From an uncultured Desulfatitalea sp. (lineage in GTDB: Bacteria > Desulfobacterota > Desulfobacteria > Desulfobacterales > Desulfosarcinaceae), in contig CALMNL010000005.1 of NCBI GenBank assembly GCA_937868765.1, positions 1-64,000 on the forward strand: a DNA stretch of 64,000 nucleotides. The letters are read 5' to 3'. This document shows positions 8,482-16,754 of this stretch, one piece after another. The translations under genes were made by a program, and so were the position numbers. The notes under the pieces are model-generated. The model saw nothing but the letters and a program-made list of their open reading frames with translations. It had not been told where the DNA came from and made no database searches. Within the stretch, counting starts at the first letter, position 1. Every line of letters starts with the position of its first letter.

Positions 8482-9603
8482 TCATATGGCGCCTCGATCC
8501 AATAAATCCTCAATATCTTTCTTGGAGAAACCTATTTCCTTCAGAATTTGTTCATTATGCTGCCCAAGTCCGGGGGGTGGGACATACTCCGCAGACATGG
8601 AATCTGACAGGTGAAACGGAGGTTGCAGTTCCGAGCGGGACTTCTTTATTCCGGAATCCATAACCTCTTCGATCGATAAAATGGGCTCGACGCAGGTGTC
8701 CACGTTCTTGAAAATCAGACACCAATCAAACAATGACCGTTTTCCGATGATTTCAGATATTATTTTAACTACTGGCTCACCTCCGAATTGGCGAGAAACC
8801 AGATCCTCGCGTTCGACCGCAAGGCAAAAATTTTTCCAGAACTTGAACTCAACCGCACCCAAAGTGATGTGTCGACCATCCATGGTTTGATAGATATTGT
8901 AAAACGGTTGGGTGCCGCAAAGGAAGCTGTCTGCCCTATCTGGGCATATCTGCTTCGTTAAATAATTGCACAGTCCCAGTAAGTTCAGTGAAAAGACACT
9001 GTCGAACATTGAAATATCTACGTGTTGCCCGACTCCTGAATATCCGCGCTGAATAACAGCCGACAGGAGTCCGAAAATGCCAAAAAGGCTGCCACCAGCC
9101 AGGTCGGCAATTGGTATGCTGGGAACCAGAGGAACGGCGCCGGCGATAATGGCTGAATGAAAGCAACCGGCTAACGCTTGGTAGTTCAGATCATGCGCAG
9201 CCTTTAACCGGTAAGAACCTTTTTGTCCGAATCCAGAGATCGAGACATAAATAATCCGCGGCTGTATTTTTTTTAGAACATCATAGCCCAACCCCAATTT
9301 TTCCATGATGCCTGGTCGAAAACCTTCGACTAGGATGTCGTAGCGGCCTAAGAGTCTGGTGAAGATTTCTTTGGCACCCGCATCTTTCAGGTTCAGGGTA
9401 ATGCTCTTTTTCCCACTGTTAAGCAAACCAAAGAGCGGAAAGGGATGAAGGGGGTCTGATTCCAAAACGCGAGTGGGATCCGGCGCCTGGGGGTTTTCAA
9501 TCTTAAGGATGTCCGCCCCGAAAGCCGCTAGAAGCCAAGTCAAATATGGCCCAGGAAGATTCATGCTCAAATCCAAAACCTTCAATCCCGATAATGCCCG
9601 CAT
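8482..9603 (-). CDS. CaiB/BaiF family (type III) CoA-transferase
   Basis: A 373-residue family III CoA-transferase, first gene of the operon. It has the N-terminal LSGLKVLDLS and LAAFGADILKIENP segments and the AAHDLNYQALAG segment whose Asp is the expected nucleophile that forms the aspartyl-CoA thioester. It would swap CoA between a donor thioester and the incoming acid. ATG 9603 is preferred because AAGGTGG lies just upstream; a GTG at 9612 is in frame. Part of this gene is copied at 2141-2225. Enzymes of this family act on carnitine, aromatic succinates, bile acids and others, so the substrate is open. Confidence 0.92.
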   Translation of the reverse strand: MRALSGLKVLDLSMNLPGPYLTWLLAAFGADILKIENPQAPDPTRVLESDPLHPFPLFGLLNSGKKSITLNLKDAGAKEIFTRLLGRYDILVEGFRPGIMEKLGLGYDVLKKIQPRIIYVSISGFGQKGSYRLKAAHDLNYQALAGCFHSAIIAGAVPLVPSIPIADLAGGSLFGIFGLLSAVIQRGYSGVGQHVDISMFDSVFSLNLLGLCNYLTKQICPDRADSFLCGTQPFYNIYQTMDGRHITLGAVEFKFWKNFCLAVEREDLVSRQFGGEPVVKIISEIIGKRSLFDWCLIFKNVDTCVEPILSIEEVMDSGIKKSRSELQPPFHLSDSMSAEYVPPPGLGQHNEQILKEIGFSKKDIEDLLDRGAI

Positions 9604-9650
9604 GTTGGCCACCTTGATGTATAATTCTATTTGCGACTATGCTAAACTTT

Positions 9651-9668
9651 AATCAAAAAAGGTGCCAA
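9651..9668 (-). promoter_or_regulatory. Candidate sigma-54 promoter for the acyl-CoA operon
   Basis: On the minus strand the sequence TTGGCACCTTTTTTGATT matches the -24 element fully (TTGGCAC) and has the -12 element as TTGAT, one base off the TTGC core, with correct spacing. It ends about 48 bases before the CoA-transferase start. Confidence 0.6.
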
Positions 9669-9751
9669 CCCGTAAACCTAACGTTTAAGCTATATAAACA
9701 ATTAGATAAAAGATTTTTGGGCATCGATTTTGAATTGAACTCTCTGCTAAA

Positions 9752-9806
9752 CGTCACATATGACAATTTGAAGTTGCCATTCTTGACAAAATCGTCATAT
9801 ATGACA
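9752..9806. promoter_or_regulatory. Paired palindromes, likely enhancer sites for the divergent activator
   Basis: CGTCACATATGACA (9752-9765) and CGTCATATATGACA (9793-9806) are two copies of one dyad, TGTCAT(A/G)TATGACG on either strand, 41 bp apart (about four helical turns). They lie 84-155 bp upstream of the sigma-54 promoter and just before the activator gene, the normal place for an upstream activating sequence and for autoregulation. Confidence 0.65.
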
Positions 9807-9835
9807 TTTCTAAAAGCTAACTATGAGGCATCTCA

Positions 9836-11392
9836 TTGGGCGATTTTTTCCGCGAAGCTACTCTATCAATATGTGGGAGCCTGGATCTCGAAGTATCTCT
9901 ATGGAAATGTTTGTTATGTATACGCAAATACATGCCTGCCGATCTGCTTTCTTTACACCTCTATGAGCATGAAACTGGGATTCTCGAGACGGTTGCTTTT
10001 GCCACTGTCGAAGGCGGGACGAAATGTTCTTTTAAGAATATACTTCCGAACGAGGTGCGCAAAGATATAGAAAGGCGGAGGGCTATCCACGTTTGGATGA
10101 TCGAGCGTCTTGGGGATTACAATGGTACTCGAACAGCAGCACAAAATATCGGTGGCGCCGAAGATATGGCCGGCATCATCATGGATCTTATCTTGGGTAA
10201 AAAGCTCATGGGGGTTTTACTGGTTGCCTGTAATCCCACCAGTAGTTTTCTAAAGGAGCATCTTGATCTCGTCCAGACCTTGAACAAACCTTTTGCTGTT
10301 GCATTGACCAACAGCATGCGACACAGGGAGTTAGAAAAACTCAAAGAATCACTGGAAGATGACAGTCGGTATTTCCAAAATGAGTTGCGGCGGCGTGCCG
10401 GCCAGATAGTAGTGGGGAGTGATTTAGGACTGGGTTCCACAATGAAACTGGTGCGACAGGTGGCACCATTGGACAGCCCTGTGCTTCTGCTGGGGGAAAC
10501 CGGCGTCGGGAAAGAGCTCATTGCAGGTGCCATTCATAATTTTTCCATGCGCAAAAAAGGGCCGATGCTGACCGTCAACTGTGGAGCTATTCCACCTTCC
10601 CTAATGGACAGTGAACTGTTCGGATTTGAGAAGGGCGCTTTTACCGGAGCTATCTCCCAGAAGCGCGGCATGTTTGAGAGGGCCCAGGGCGGGACCATTT
10701 TCCTTGACGAGATCGGCGAGTTGATGCCCGACGCGCAGGTCAGACTTTTAAGGGTTCTGCAACAGAAAGAAATCCAGAGATTGGGTGGCACTGAAAAAAT
10801 AAAATTAGATATCCGGGTAATCGCGGCAACTCACAGGGATTTAAAATTAATGCTTGAAAGTGGAAAGTTCCGCGAAGATCTTTTTTTCCGATTAAACGTT
10901 TTTCCTATATCTATTCCACCCCTTCGAGAACGAAAAGAAGATATCCCCGCCTTGCTGCAACATTTTATCCTTGAAAAATCAAAAGACATGAAGTTTGGTT
11001 ACACACCATATTTGATGCCGGATGAATTAGAGCGCTTGATGGCATACCCCTGGCCGGGAAATGTACGTGAACTCGAGAATGCCGTTGAAAGAGCAATGAT
11101 TTTGGGCATGGGGCAAAAATATCTCTCCTTCAGTGACTTTTTTGCTTCACAATTAAAACCAACGCCAGCTTCAAATAAAAAAAGTGAAAAGCCCGGCGTC
11201 CTGACTCTTGATGCTGCCATTTCAAGACACATCACTTCTGTTTTAGAAGAGACAGGTGGCAAGATACATGGTAAAGGTGGGGCCGCTGAACTCTTATCCG
11301 TCAATCCAAGCACATTACGCCACCGAATTAGAAAACTTGGGATCACGTCCCGCAAAACATTCAAATGTGGCGATAAAGATGCACATGCCTAA
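9836..11392 (+). CDS. Sigma-54-dependent Fis-family activator
   Basis: A 518-residue enhancer-binding protein. The N-terminal 175 residues look like a GAF-type sensor; next come the AAA+ Walker A (GETGVGKE), the sigma-54 contact loop (FEKGAFTGA), Walker B (GTIFLDEIGE) and WPGNVRELENAVERA; the last 50 residues form a Fis-type helix-turn-helix (GAAELLSVNPSTLRHRIRKLG). The frame appears to start at TTG 9836, with GAGG eight bases before; no good ATG precedes the conserved FFREATL segment. It is divergent from the acyl-CoA operon, with a sigma-54 promoter and paired dyads between, so it probably activates that operon in response to a pathway acid or CoA ester. Confidence 0.93.
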   Translation: MGDFFREATLSICGSLDLEVSLWKCLLCIRKYMPADLLSLHLYEHETGILETVAFATVEGGTKCSFKNILPNEVRKDIERRRAIHVWMIERLGDYNGTRTAAQNIGGAEDMAGIIMDLILGKKLMGVLLVACNPTSSFLKEHLDLVQTLNKPFAVALTNSMRHRELEKLKESLEDDSRYFQNELRRRAGQIVVGSDLGLGSTMKLVRQVAPLDSPVLLLGETGVGKELIAGAIHNFSMRKKGPMLTVNCGAIPPSLMDSELFGFEKGAFTGAISQKRGMFERAQGGTIFLDEIGELMPDAQVRLLRVLQQKEIQRLGGTEKIKLDIRVIAATHRDLKLMLESGKFREDLFFRLNVFPISIPPLRERKEDIPALLQHFILEKSKDMKFGYTPYLMPDELERLMAYPWPGNVRELENAVERAMILGMGQKYLSFSDFFASQLKPTPASNKKSEKPGVLTLDAAISRHITSVLEETGGKIHGKGGAAELLSVNPSTLRHRIRKLGITSRKTFKCGDKDAHA

Positions 11393-11719
11393 TTACCTGG
11401 GTTGCAAGTCTTTTTTTTGGATACCAATGGTGGAGGATTGATCCAAAAGAGAATTTGGTATTCCAAACAAAATCTAACTTCAGTAATCAATAAAGTAAAC
11501 GCCTTCAACTGAAATAGATGCTCGTAAAGTGCGCTACAATGCTTTGGATTAAATACCAGTATCAAATCATGCGGGCAGAATTGGGCTCGATTGCTAAAGG
11601 CAATTTCAGGCAAATTGAGAATCGGTTTTATGTGCTCCCTACAGCCTTGTTTGGCTGCATTGTCTCCCCGGACAATTTGTGCGATCATCTTATCGGCCAC
11701 TGTTAGAGGAATTAGGGTT
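11393..11719. other. Intergenic stretch, no gene seen
   Basis: About 330 bp between the activator and the transporter. I see no recognisable gene, clear hairpin terminator or promoter. Base composition changes from AT-rich to GC-rich at its right edge. Confidence 0.5.
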
Positions 11720-12643
11720 ATGCCGATCTGGGGGACCATCGTTCCGATTTTCATCATTGTCCTGCTGGGCTGGGGGGTGCACCGGCGTGGCTTTTTACCT
11801 GACGGGTTCCTGGGGCCGGCCAACCGCCTGGTTTTCTATGTGGGCATCCCGGCCATGATTTTCCAATCCATCTCCAAATCGACCCTGCGCGAGTGGTTCA
11901 GCCCCGGCGTGATTTTCATCACCCTGGCGGCTGCCCTGCTCACCTATGCCACCGCCTGGCTGGCTTGCCGTACCGCACGCATGCCGCAATCCTTGTGTGG
12001 CTCCTTCATCCAGTGCGCGGGCCATGGCAATCTGGGGTACTTCGGCCTGGCGGTGGCCTTCTATTACCTGGGCAGCGCGGGCCTCGTGCATGCCAGTGTC
12101 ATCGCCGGGTTCCTGATGATCCTGCAGAATGTGCTCTCCACCCTGGCGCTGCACTCGTTTTCCATGCAGGGCGCCACCGCACCTGGAGCGCGTCTGATTG
12201 GAGGCAAGGTGCTGGGCAATCCGGTAATTGCGGCTGTGCTGGCGGGGATGGCCTTTTCGATTTTCGCTCTGCCATTGCCGCTGATCGCCGAGCGCAGCCT
12301 GACCATCCTGAGCGGTCTGGCGCTGCCGTTGGCACTGCTGGTGATCGGCGCCACGCTCTCTTTCGAGCGCATCAAAGCCCAAAGTCTGATTGTCATCTGC
12401 GCCTCTGGCCTCAAGCTGCTGGTTCTGCCCGGTATCGGCTGGCTGCTGTTCCGAATTATGGGCATTGCGCCCAGTGAGTTCCTGCCGGCCTTGATTTTGC
12501 TGGCATCGCCGACGGCCACGGTTTCCTTTGTCATGGCCAAGGAGATGCAGGGCGACGGCGATCTGGCGGCGGCCGTGATATCGGCGAGCACCCTAGCTTC
12601 CGCCCTGACGTACATCCTGTGGCTGAAGGTGGCCGCGCTATGA
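11720..12643 (+). CDS. AEC family transporter (auxin efflux carrier-like)
   Basis: A 307-residue membrane protein with about ten hydrophobic segments and the AEC hallmarks: IVLLGWGVHRRGFLP near the N-terminus and CAGHGNLGYFGLAVAFYYLG, LALPLALLVIGATLSF and LPALILLASPTATVSFVMAKEM further on. The family exports or imports small organic anions such as malate or malonate. The ATG at 11720 has AGAGGAATTAGGG before it; the frame stays open upstream but without family similarity. The gene is visibly more GC-rich than both flanks, suggesting separate acquisition. Its substrate and link to the neighbouring clusters are unknown. Confidence 0.88.
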   Translation: MPIWGTIVPIFIIVLLGWGVHRRGFLPDGFLGPANRLVFYVGIPAMIFQSISKSTLREWFSPGVIFITLAAALLTYATAWLACRTARMPQSLCGSFIQCAGHGNLGYFGLAVAFYYLGSAGLVHASVIAGFLMILQNVLSTLALHSFSMQGATAPGARLIGGKVLGNPVIAAVLAGMAFSIFALPLPLIAERSLTILSGLALPLALLVIGATLSFERIKAQSLIVICASGLKLLVLPGIGWLLFRIMGIAPSEFLPALILLASPTATVSFVMAKEMQGDGDLAAAVISASTLASALTYILWLKVAAL

Positions 12644-13071
12644 ACCGCCAATCGACTGGTTTAGGTGCCACGAACATTCGCGCAAAAATGCACTCAAGGA
12701 ATTAAACTAAGCCTCACCAGATAGCGATAGATTTTTCCGTGAGACGTGTTTCGATTTCGATGTTCGATGATGGACCTTTGAAATTCGGAATTGTTCATGT
12801 TTGCACCCCTTATTGGGGTGACGAGGACAAGCCGGGTATTGGTAGTAACGGCAAGAGGCAAGGGCTCACAGAGGCGGTACCATCAAGTTTCAACCCTCGG
12901 TCACTGTTGCGCAGATAATTATCGGTTCCAGGCAAAAACCTCCAAAAAACGATTCATAACCGCGATCGAGCCGAGGCCCTGGGTGATTCCAAAAGCAGCC
13001 CTCGGTTAAGAATAGGCTGCATTGGAGGTATCAAAGTAAAAATGCATTTTGGAATACGCGAAGCATCAGCT
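12644..13071. other. Intergenic stretch with a small hairpin
   Basis: No supported gene. A short dyad, CACCCC-TTATT-GGGGTG, lies at about 12806-12822 without a T-run, so it is not a convincing terminator. GAACATTCGCGCAA near 12672 loosely resembles the recurrent GAACATTCGTGCAA motif found at 29302. Confidence 0.4.
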
Positions 13072-13380
13072 TCAATCGGTGCTCTTCCCTTCCTCATACT
13101 CACGAAAGATTCGATGCCCTTCTTCGATACCTGCAAAAAAGGCGTCGGCCTGGGCCGTGCCTAACTCGAAGGGGTGTTTGATTTCCCGGCCGTCCAACCG
13201 GTATAGGCCCAACCCCAACATTCGTGCTACCAGCCGCCATCCTGAAAATATGATGATATAATTCAATGCGATACAATATTTTAGCAAATATCCGAGATGA
13301 TGCTTGCATGAAATATCCAGACTATGCGGTTCTCTTATTTTCGCTGGTTTGCTTTGAAAATTGATATCGATCAGTTTCAT
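13072..13380 (-). CDS. Uncharacterised 102-residue open frame (possibly chimeric)
   Basis: I do not recognise this product. The first 30 codons (MKLIDINFQSKPAKIREPHS) match, with conservative changes, a second frame at 29338 (MKMIIVKFQSEPAKIRALHC), and about 30 bp upstream of both starts are also alike. The last 45 residues (from MLGLGLYRLDG) are hydrophilic with an acidic/basic C-terminus and have no counterpart at 29338. No good ribosome site is present. It may be a remnant fusion rather than a working gene. Confidence 0.3.
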   Translation of the reverse strand: MKLIDINFQSKPAKIREPHSLDISCKHHLGYLLKYCIALNYIIIFSGWRLVARMLGLGLYRLDGREIKHPFELGTAQADAFFAGIEEGHRIFREYEEGKSTD

Positions 13381-13465
13381 CGGCAGAGCTTTGGCGGTTC
13401 ATTGCACGAATGTTGGGATTACCCCAAAATGGCAGTTGGTGGCATGAATGTTGGGGTTACCCCTA
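13208..13465. repeat. Cluster of three copies of a GCACGAATGTTGGG motif in both orientations
   Basis: Plus strand: GCACGAATGTTGGGATTACCCC (13404-13425, broken here only for description) and GCATGAATGTTGGGGTTACCCC (about 13442-13463). Minus strand: GCACGAATGTTGGGGTTGGG (about 13208-13227). The first of these is also the upstream flank of the element shared with 29296-29420. Confidence 0.6.
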
Positions 13466-13529
13466 TTGGATTCAGTTCGGCAAGCCCAGGCTCGTGCCAA
13501 GCATGATTTCGCTCTTTAGAGAGAACGAT

Positions 13530-16313
13530 TTAACGCATACCTAATTTATTCATTCTTTTATAAAGGCTAGTGCGTTTCATTCCAAGCAATGCGGCGGCGC
13601 CGTCTGCGCCGGCGATCTTGCCCCCCGTTTTTTCAAGCACAAATTGGATATACCGGCGCTGTACCTCCTCCAAACCAGGCACATCTTCAAAAGGGTGGCC
13701 AATAGGCAAAGGATTTTGCATGGATGGCAGGCTCAGTTCAAGTTCGTCGCCACCGGAAAGCAGCACCGACCGTTCGATGGTATTTTCCAGTTCGCGAATG
13801 TTTCCTGGCCAATTGTAAGCTATGAGCGCGGCTTCGCTCTTCGGTGTCAGCTGCAAGGACGGCCTGTTGTGTTTGCCGGTGAAGCGTTCAATGAAATGTC
13901 TGGCCAGCAGCAAGATATCTTCTATCCGTTCCCGCAGGGGTGGAATGATGATCGGAATGACATTCAGACGATAAAAGAGGTCTCCGCGGAAACGCCCTGC
14001 TTTAACTTCTTCTTCAAGGTTTCGGTTCGTAGCGGCGATCAGGCGGAAGTTGGAATCCAGCGTTTTGGTGCCGCCGACACGAATCAAAGTTTTCTCCTGA
14101 ATGGTGCGCAGCAGTTTTACTTGAATGCTCTTGGGGATCTCGCCGACTTCATCGATGAACAATGTACCGTTATCGGCCAGTTCGATCCGGCCCATTTTCT
14201 GCCGATCGGCACCGGTGAAGGCCCCCTTTTCATGTCCGAAAAGTTCACTTTCCACCAACGTTTCAGGGATCGCCGTCGGATCCACCACCACCAGGGGATG
14301 ATTCCGGCGAAGACTGCGGGTGTGAATGCGCCGGGCCAGCAGTTCTTTGCCCACCCCAGTCTCCCCGAGAATCAATACCGTACTGTCTGTGCCAGCAATC
14401 CTGTCCGCCTGCTCCAACGTGCGTTCGAGGGTCGGACTGTGACCAATAATTTCGCGTTGATCAAGTTGCCCAATGCGGCTCATTCTTCCCGAAGTTTGTT
14501 GTTTCAGCCTCTGGGTGAACTGAAGCATGTGAACGACGTATTGAGATAGCGATTGGGCCATTCGGGCCAGTTGACTGATTGTGAACCTGTCGAAACAATC
14601 ATTTACATAGGCATTGTCATGGTAAAGCACCCCGCCGACTTGGTCCTCCACCTGGAAAGGGACGGCCAACATCGCCCGAATATGGCTTGGCAGGGATGAA
14701 CCGCCGGGATTACGGAACACTTGGGGACGTTTCTCCCGGTAGGACTTGAATACGGCGGCCAGATTGGAACGAAACGCTTCGGCGCTGATCTCCGATTGGG
14801 AGAGATTGCATGTAGCGCGTAAGATCGGCTTTTCCTTGGCCTGTTTGCCCCTGAACCAGAAAATGCCTCCACGTTCGGCGCCGAAGAACCGGTTTGTGGC
14901 ACGAACAGTGCGTTGAAGAAGTTCCTCCGGATCATCACTGGGAATGAGGTCCTGGATCATGTTGCTGAACATATCCACGAGTTCTTCCCGGGCTGAATGT
15001 TCCAGTGTGCTGCCGACCGTATCGGCCAGCAGGGGTCGCAAATCATCCGGATAGAACACATCGCTGTATCCTGAAAAGTTTCTGCGCGCCTTTTGCGCCA
15101 ATTGGCGGGCGGTTACAGGGTCGTTCTGACTGAGTTTCAAGCGGGCCATGGCGATACGGGTCTTACCCAACTGCATCGGATCGCCGGACTGCATCAGCAG
15201 TATTTCGCTTTGTTTAAGGTCGGCTTCGATATTCTGATGTGGCACCGTCCCCTTGATTAATGCATCCAATGAGCGCAGCCTCAAGACCACCCCCAGCAGG
15301 TGGATATTGGATTCTGCCATCAGGCGCCGGCATTCATCTTTGAATGTAAGGCCCGGTATCGGATCCAATCCATTACGGTGAAACTCAAAGAGCATTTCAA
15401 GGACAAACGGAGAAGCATACTGCCGAATCAACCCGGCTTTGGCGCCCTCGGCAACAGCCTGAAGCAGCCATTGGCGGGACTCTTCCAGCCGGCCCTCCAT
15501 CATGTGGCGAAAGGCTAGGCCTCCCATGGAAAAGTAAATGCCCAGCATGTTCTGGGTCTGTTTACCTTCCTGGAGTGCACCGGACAAGTGATAGGCCGCC
15601 TCCTTGGTCCTGTTAATCTCGACCAGGAAAATCCCCAGAACAGCCCTGAGGGTGGTTGCCAGTGTGTGGTCCCCACGTTCGATGGCCAGTCGCCTGAAAA
15701 AATCCAGAGTGCCGATGGCTTGATGGTACTGGCCGAGATATGCCGCGCAGTAACTCAGCCACATGGCGCCGGAGTGACCCTGTTCGCTGGATTCAAACCG
15801 CTTGGCCGCCTCCTCGAAATACGGCATGGCCTCGGGATAGCGTCCCTGAATAAATAGATGGAGGCCGATCAATTCTGCAGCGTTGGCGGCAATGTCTTGG
15901 TCGCCCAAGGCCTCCACTTCGGCTTTCCCCAGGGCAAAAGCCACCATGGCTAGATCGCGTTGTTCACCGAAATAGTAGAGTCGTCCCAGGTGCAGGTTGA
16001 TCATGGCTGCCGAGCGCCGGTCCCCGATGCGATCGGCAGCCTCCAAGGCGCTTTTCAGAAATTGAATCAGTGTACCAAACCCCTTGCCCACCACAAAAGA
16101 GGTTTTGGCCAGTTCCAGGCTAGAGCCCACAAACAGGGTATCGCGTTCCGTGGAGGGTGATTGGTTTGTAAGCCATGACAAAACCTGATTCAGGTGCGTC
16201 CAGGCATTTTCATAATCGCCTGTGCGGTGCGCCTTGTCCGCGATGTTGCCATCGAACAGGGTAGCCAGTGAATCTTGTGAAATGCGGTTTTGGTCCATAT
16301 GGATTGCAGCCAT
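13530..16313 (-). CDS. Large sigma-54-dependent regulator with TPR and GAF domains
   Basis: A 927-residue enhancer-binding protein. Residues 1-420 are helical repeats of the TPR/MalT type (for example AAELIGLHLFIQGRYPEAMPYF), about 430-600 form a GAF-like sensor, then comes the AAA+ core with Walker A (GETGVGKE), GHEKGAFTGA, Walker B (GTLFIDEVGE) and WPGNIRELENTIERS, ending in a Fis-type helix-turn-helix (GAAALLGMKRTSLYKRMNKLG). Its GAFTGA loop is intact, so it should activate sigma-54 polymerase. Paired TGTCCCCATGGGGACA palindromes start 56 bases before its start and a sigma-54 promoter pointing the other way lies beyond them, so the thiolase/MFS/ligase cluster is the likely target. Confidence 0.92.
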   Translation of the reverse strand: MAAIHMDQNRISQDSLATLFDGNIADKAHRTGDYENAWTHLNQVLSWLTNQSPSTERDTLFVGSSLELAKTSFVVGKGFGTLIQFLKSALEAADRIGDRRSAAMINLHLGRLYYFGEQRDLAMVAFALGKAEVEALGDQDIAANAAELIGLHLFIQGRYPEAMPYFEEAAKRFESSEQGHSGAMWLSYCAAYLGQYHQAIGTLDFFRRLAIERGDHTLATTLRAVLGIFLVEINRTKEAAYHLSGALQEGKQTQNMLGIYFSMGGLAFRHMMEGRLEESRQWLLQAVAEGAKAGLIRQYASPFVLEMLFEFHRNGLDPIPGLTFKDECRRLMAESNIHLLGVVLRLRSLDALIKGTVPHQNIEADLKQSEILLMQSGDPMQLGKTRIAMARLKLSQNDPVTARQLAQKARRNFSGYSDVFYPDDLRPLLADTVGSTLEHSAREELVDMFSNMIQDLIPSDDPEELLQRTVRATNRFFGAERGGIFWFRGKQAKEKPILRATCNLSQSEISAEAFRSNLAAVFKSYREKRPQVFRNPGGSSLPSHIRAMLAVPFQVEDQVGGVLYHDNAYVNDCFDRFTISQLARMAQSLSQYVVHMLQFTQRLKQQTSGRMSRIGQLDQREIIGHSPTLERTLEQADRIAGTDSTVLILGETGVGKELLARRIHTRSLRRNHPLVVVDPTAIPETLVESELFGHEKGAFTGADRQKMGRIELADNGTLFIDEVGEIPKSIQVKLLRTIQEKTLIRVGGTKTLDSNFRLIAATNRNLEEEVKAGRFRGDLFYRLNVIPIIIPPLRERIEDILLLARHFIERFTGKHNRPSLQLTPKSEAALIAYNWPGNIRELENTIERSVLLSGGDELELSLPSMQNPLPIGHPFEDVPGLEEVQRRYIQFVLEKTGGKIAGADGAAALLGMKRTSLYKRMNKLGMR

Positions 16314-16368
16314 TTTTTAATGAAGTGATTCTTTTTATGCTGCCATCGGCTTTGATGCCCCGTCAAGC

Positions 16369-16409
16369 AAAATGTCCCCATGGGGACATTTTGCCGTCCC
16401 CATGGGGAC
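16369..16409. promoter_or_regulatory. Two adjacent perfect palindromes, likely activator binding sites
   Basis: A 24-bp perfect palindrome at 16369-16392 with core TGTCCCCATGGGGACA is followed by GTCCCCATGGGGAC at 16396-16409, centres 22 bp apart (two helical turns). They lie between the divergent regulator gene (start 16313) and a sigma-54 promoter (16472), where an enhancer is expected. Confidence 0.75.
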
Positions 16410-16470
16410 ACATAAGGCAACATAAGTATTTTTATATGTATAATTTAAGGATGTTATGGATACTCCAAAA

Positions 16471-16487
16471 TTGGCATCCATATTGCT
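16471..16487 (+). promoter_or_regulatory. Sigma-54 promoter
   Basis: TTGGCATCCATATTGCT has the -24 GG and -12 GC with exactly ten bases between, matching TGGCAY-N5-TTGCT. It faces the plus-strand cluster that begins with an acyl-CoA dehydrogenase remnant and the thiolase at 16755, and lies 60-100 bp from the paired palindromes. Confidence 0.75.
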
Positions 16488-16509
16488 GTATAGTCATCAG
16501 AATCCGAAT

Positions 16510-16657
16510 GGAATTCATTAACTTTCAAGACTGCAACGGGCTGACCAAAGAGTAGACCGTTGAGAAGCTGTTCAGGGATGCCAGGGCCATGCTGATCGAA
16601 GACGGGTACAACGACGTGCTGGCCATCGCCGCCGGCCACAAATTGATTCACGCATAG
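16510..16657 (+). pseudogene. Acyl-CoA dehydrogenase, C-terminal remnant
   Basis: The frame reads NFQDCNGLTKE, an in-frame TAG, then TVEKLFRDARAMLIEDG and YNDVLAIAAGHKLIHA before its stop at 16655-16657. The TKE-x2-VEKLFRDAR pattern with a following (E/D)G-x-N(D/E)V segment is the C-terminal end of acyl-CoA dehydrogenases. The start and most of the gene are missing, and the remnant begins only about 25 bp downstream of the sigma-54 promoter. A deletion seems to have removed the gene body while keeping the promoter, leaving the thiolase as the first intact gene. Confidence 0.65.
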
Positions 16658-16754
16658 CCACCGCGCGACTGATCCGCAAGCGGAAAGCGCTGCGGCCCAA
16701 GTCTTTGACGAAAGCTGAAGCGCCAGGTTGTCACTATTCGAAGGAGAGCGACGC

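Noticed and set aside
9639-10070. A 143-codon plus-strand frame overlapping the activator start
   Set aside because: No family similarity; it covers the sigma-54 promoter and the paired dyads, and the activator frame explains the overlap.
12806-12822. CACCCC-TTATT-GGGGTG as a terminator
   Set aside because: Short stem, no T-run and about 160 bp from the end of the nearest gene.
13430-13465. TGGCATGAATGTTGGG as a sigma-54 promoter
   Set aside because: The -12 position has GG in place of GC, no gene follows on that strand, and the sequence is one copy of a recurrent motif.
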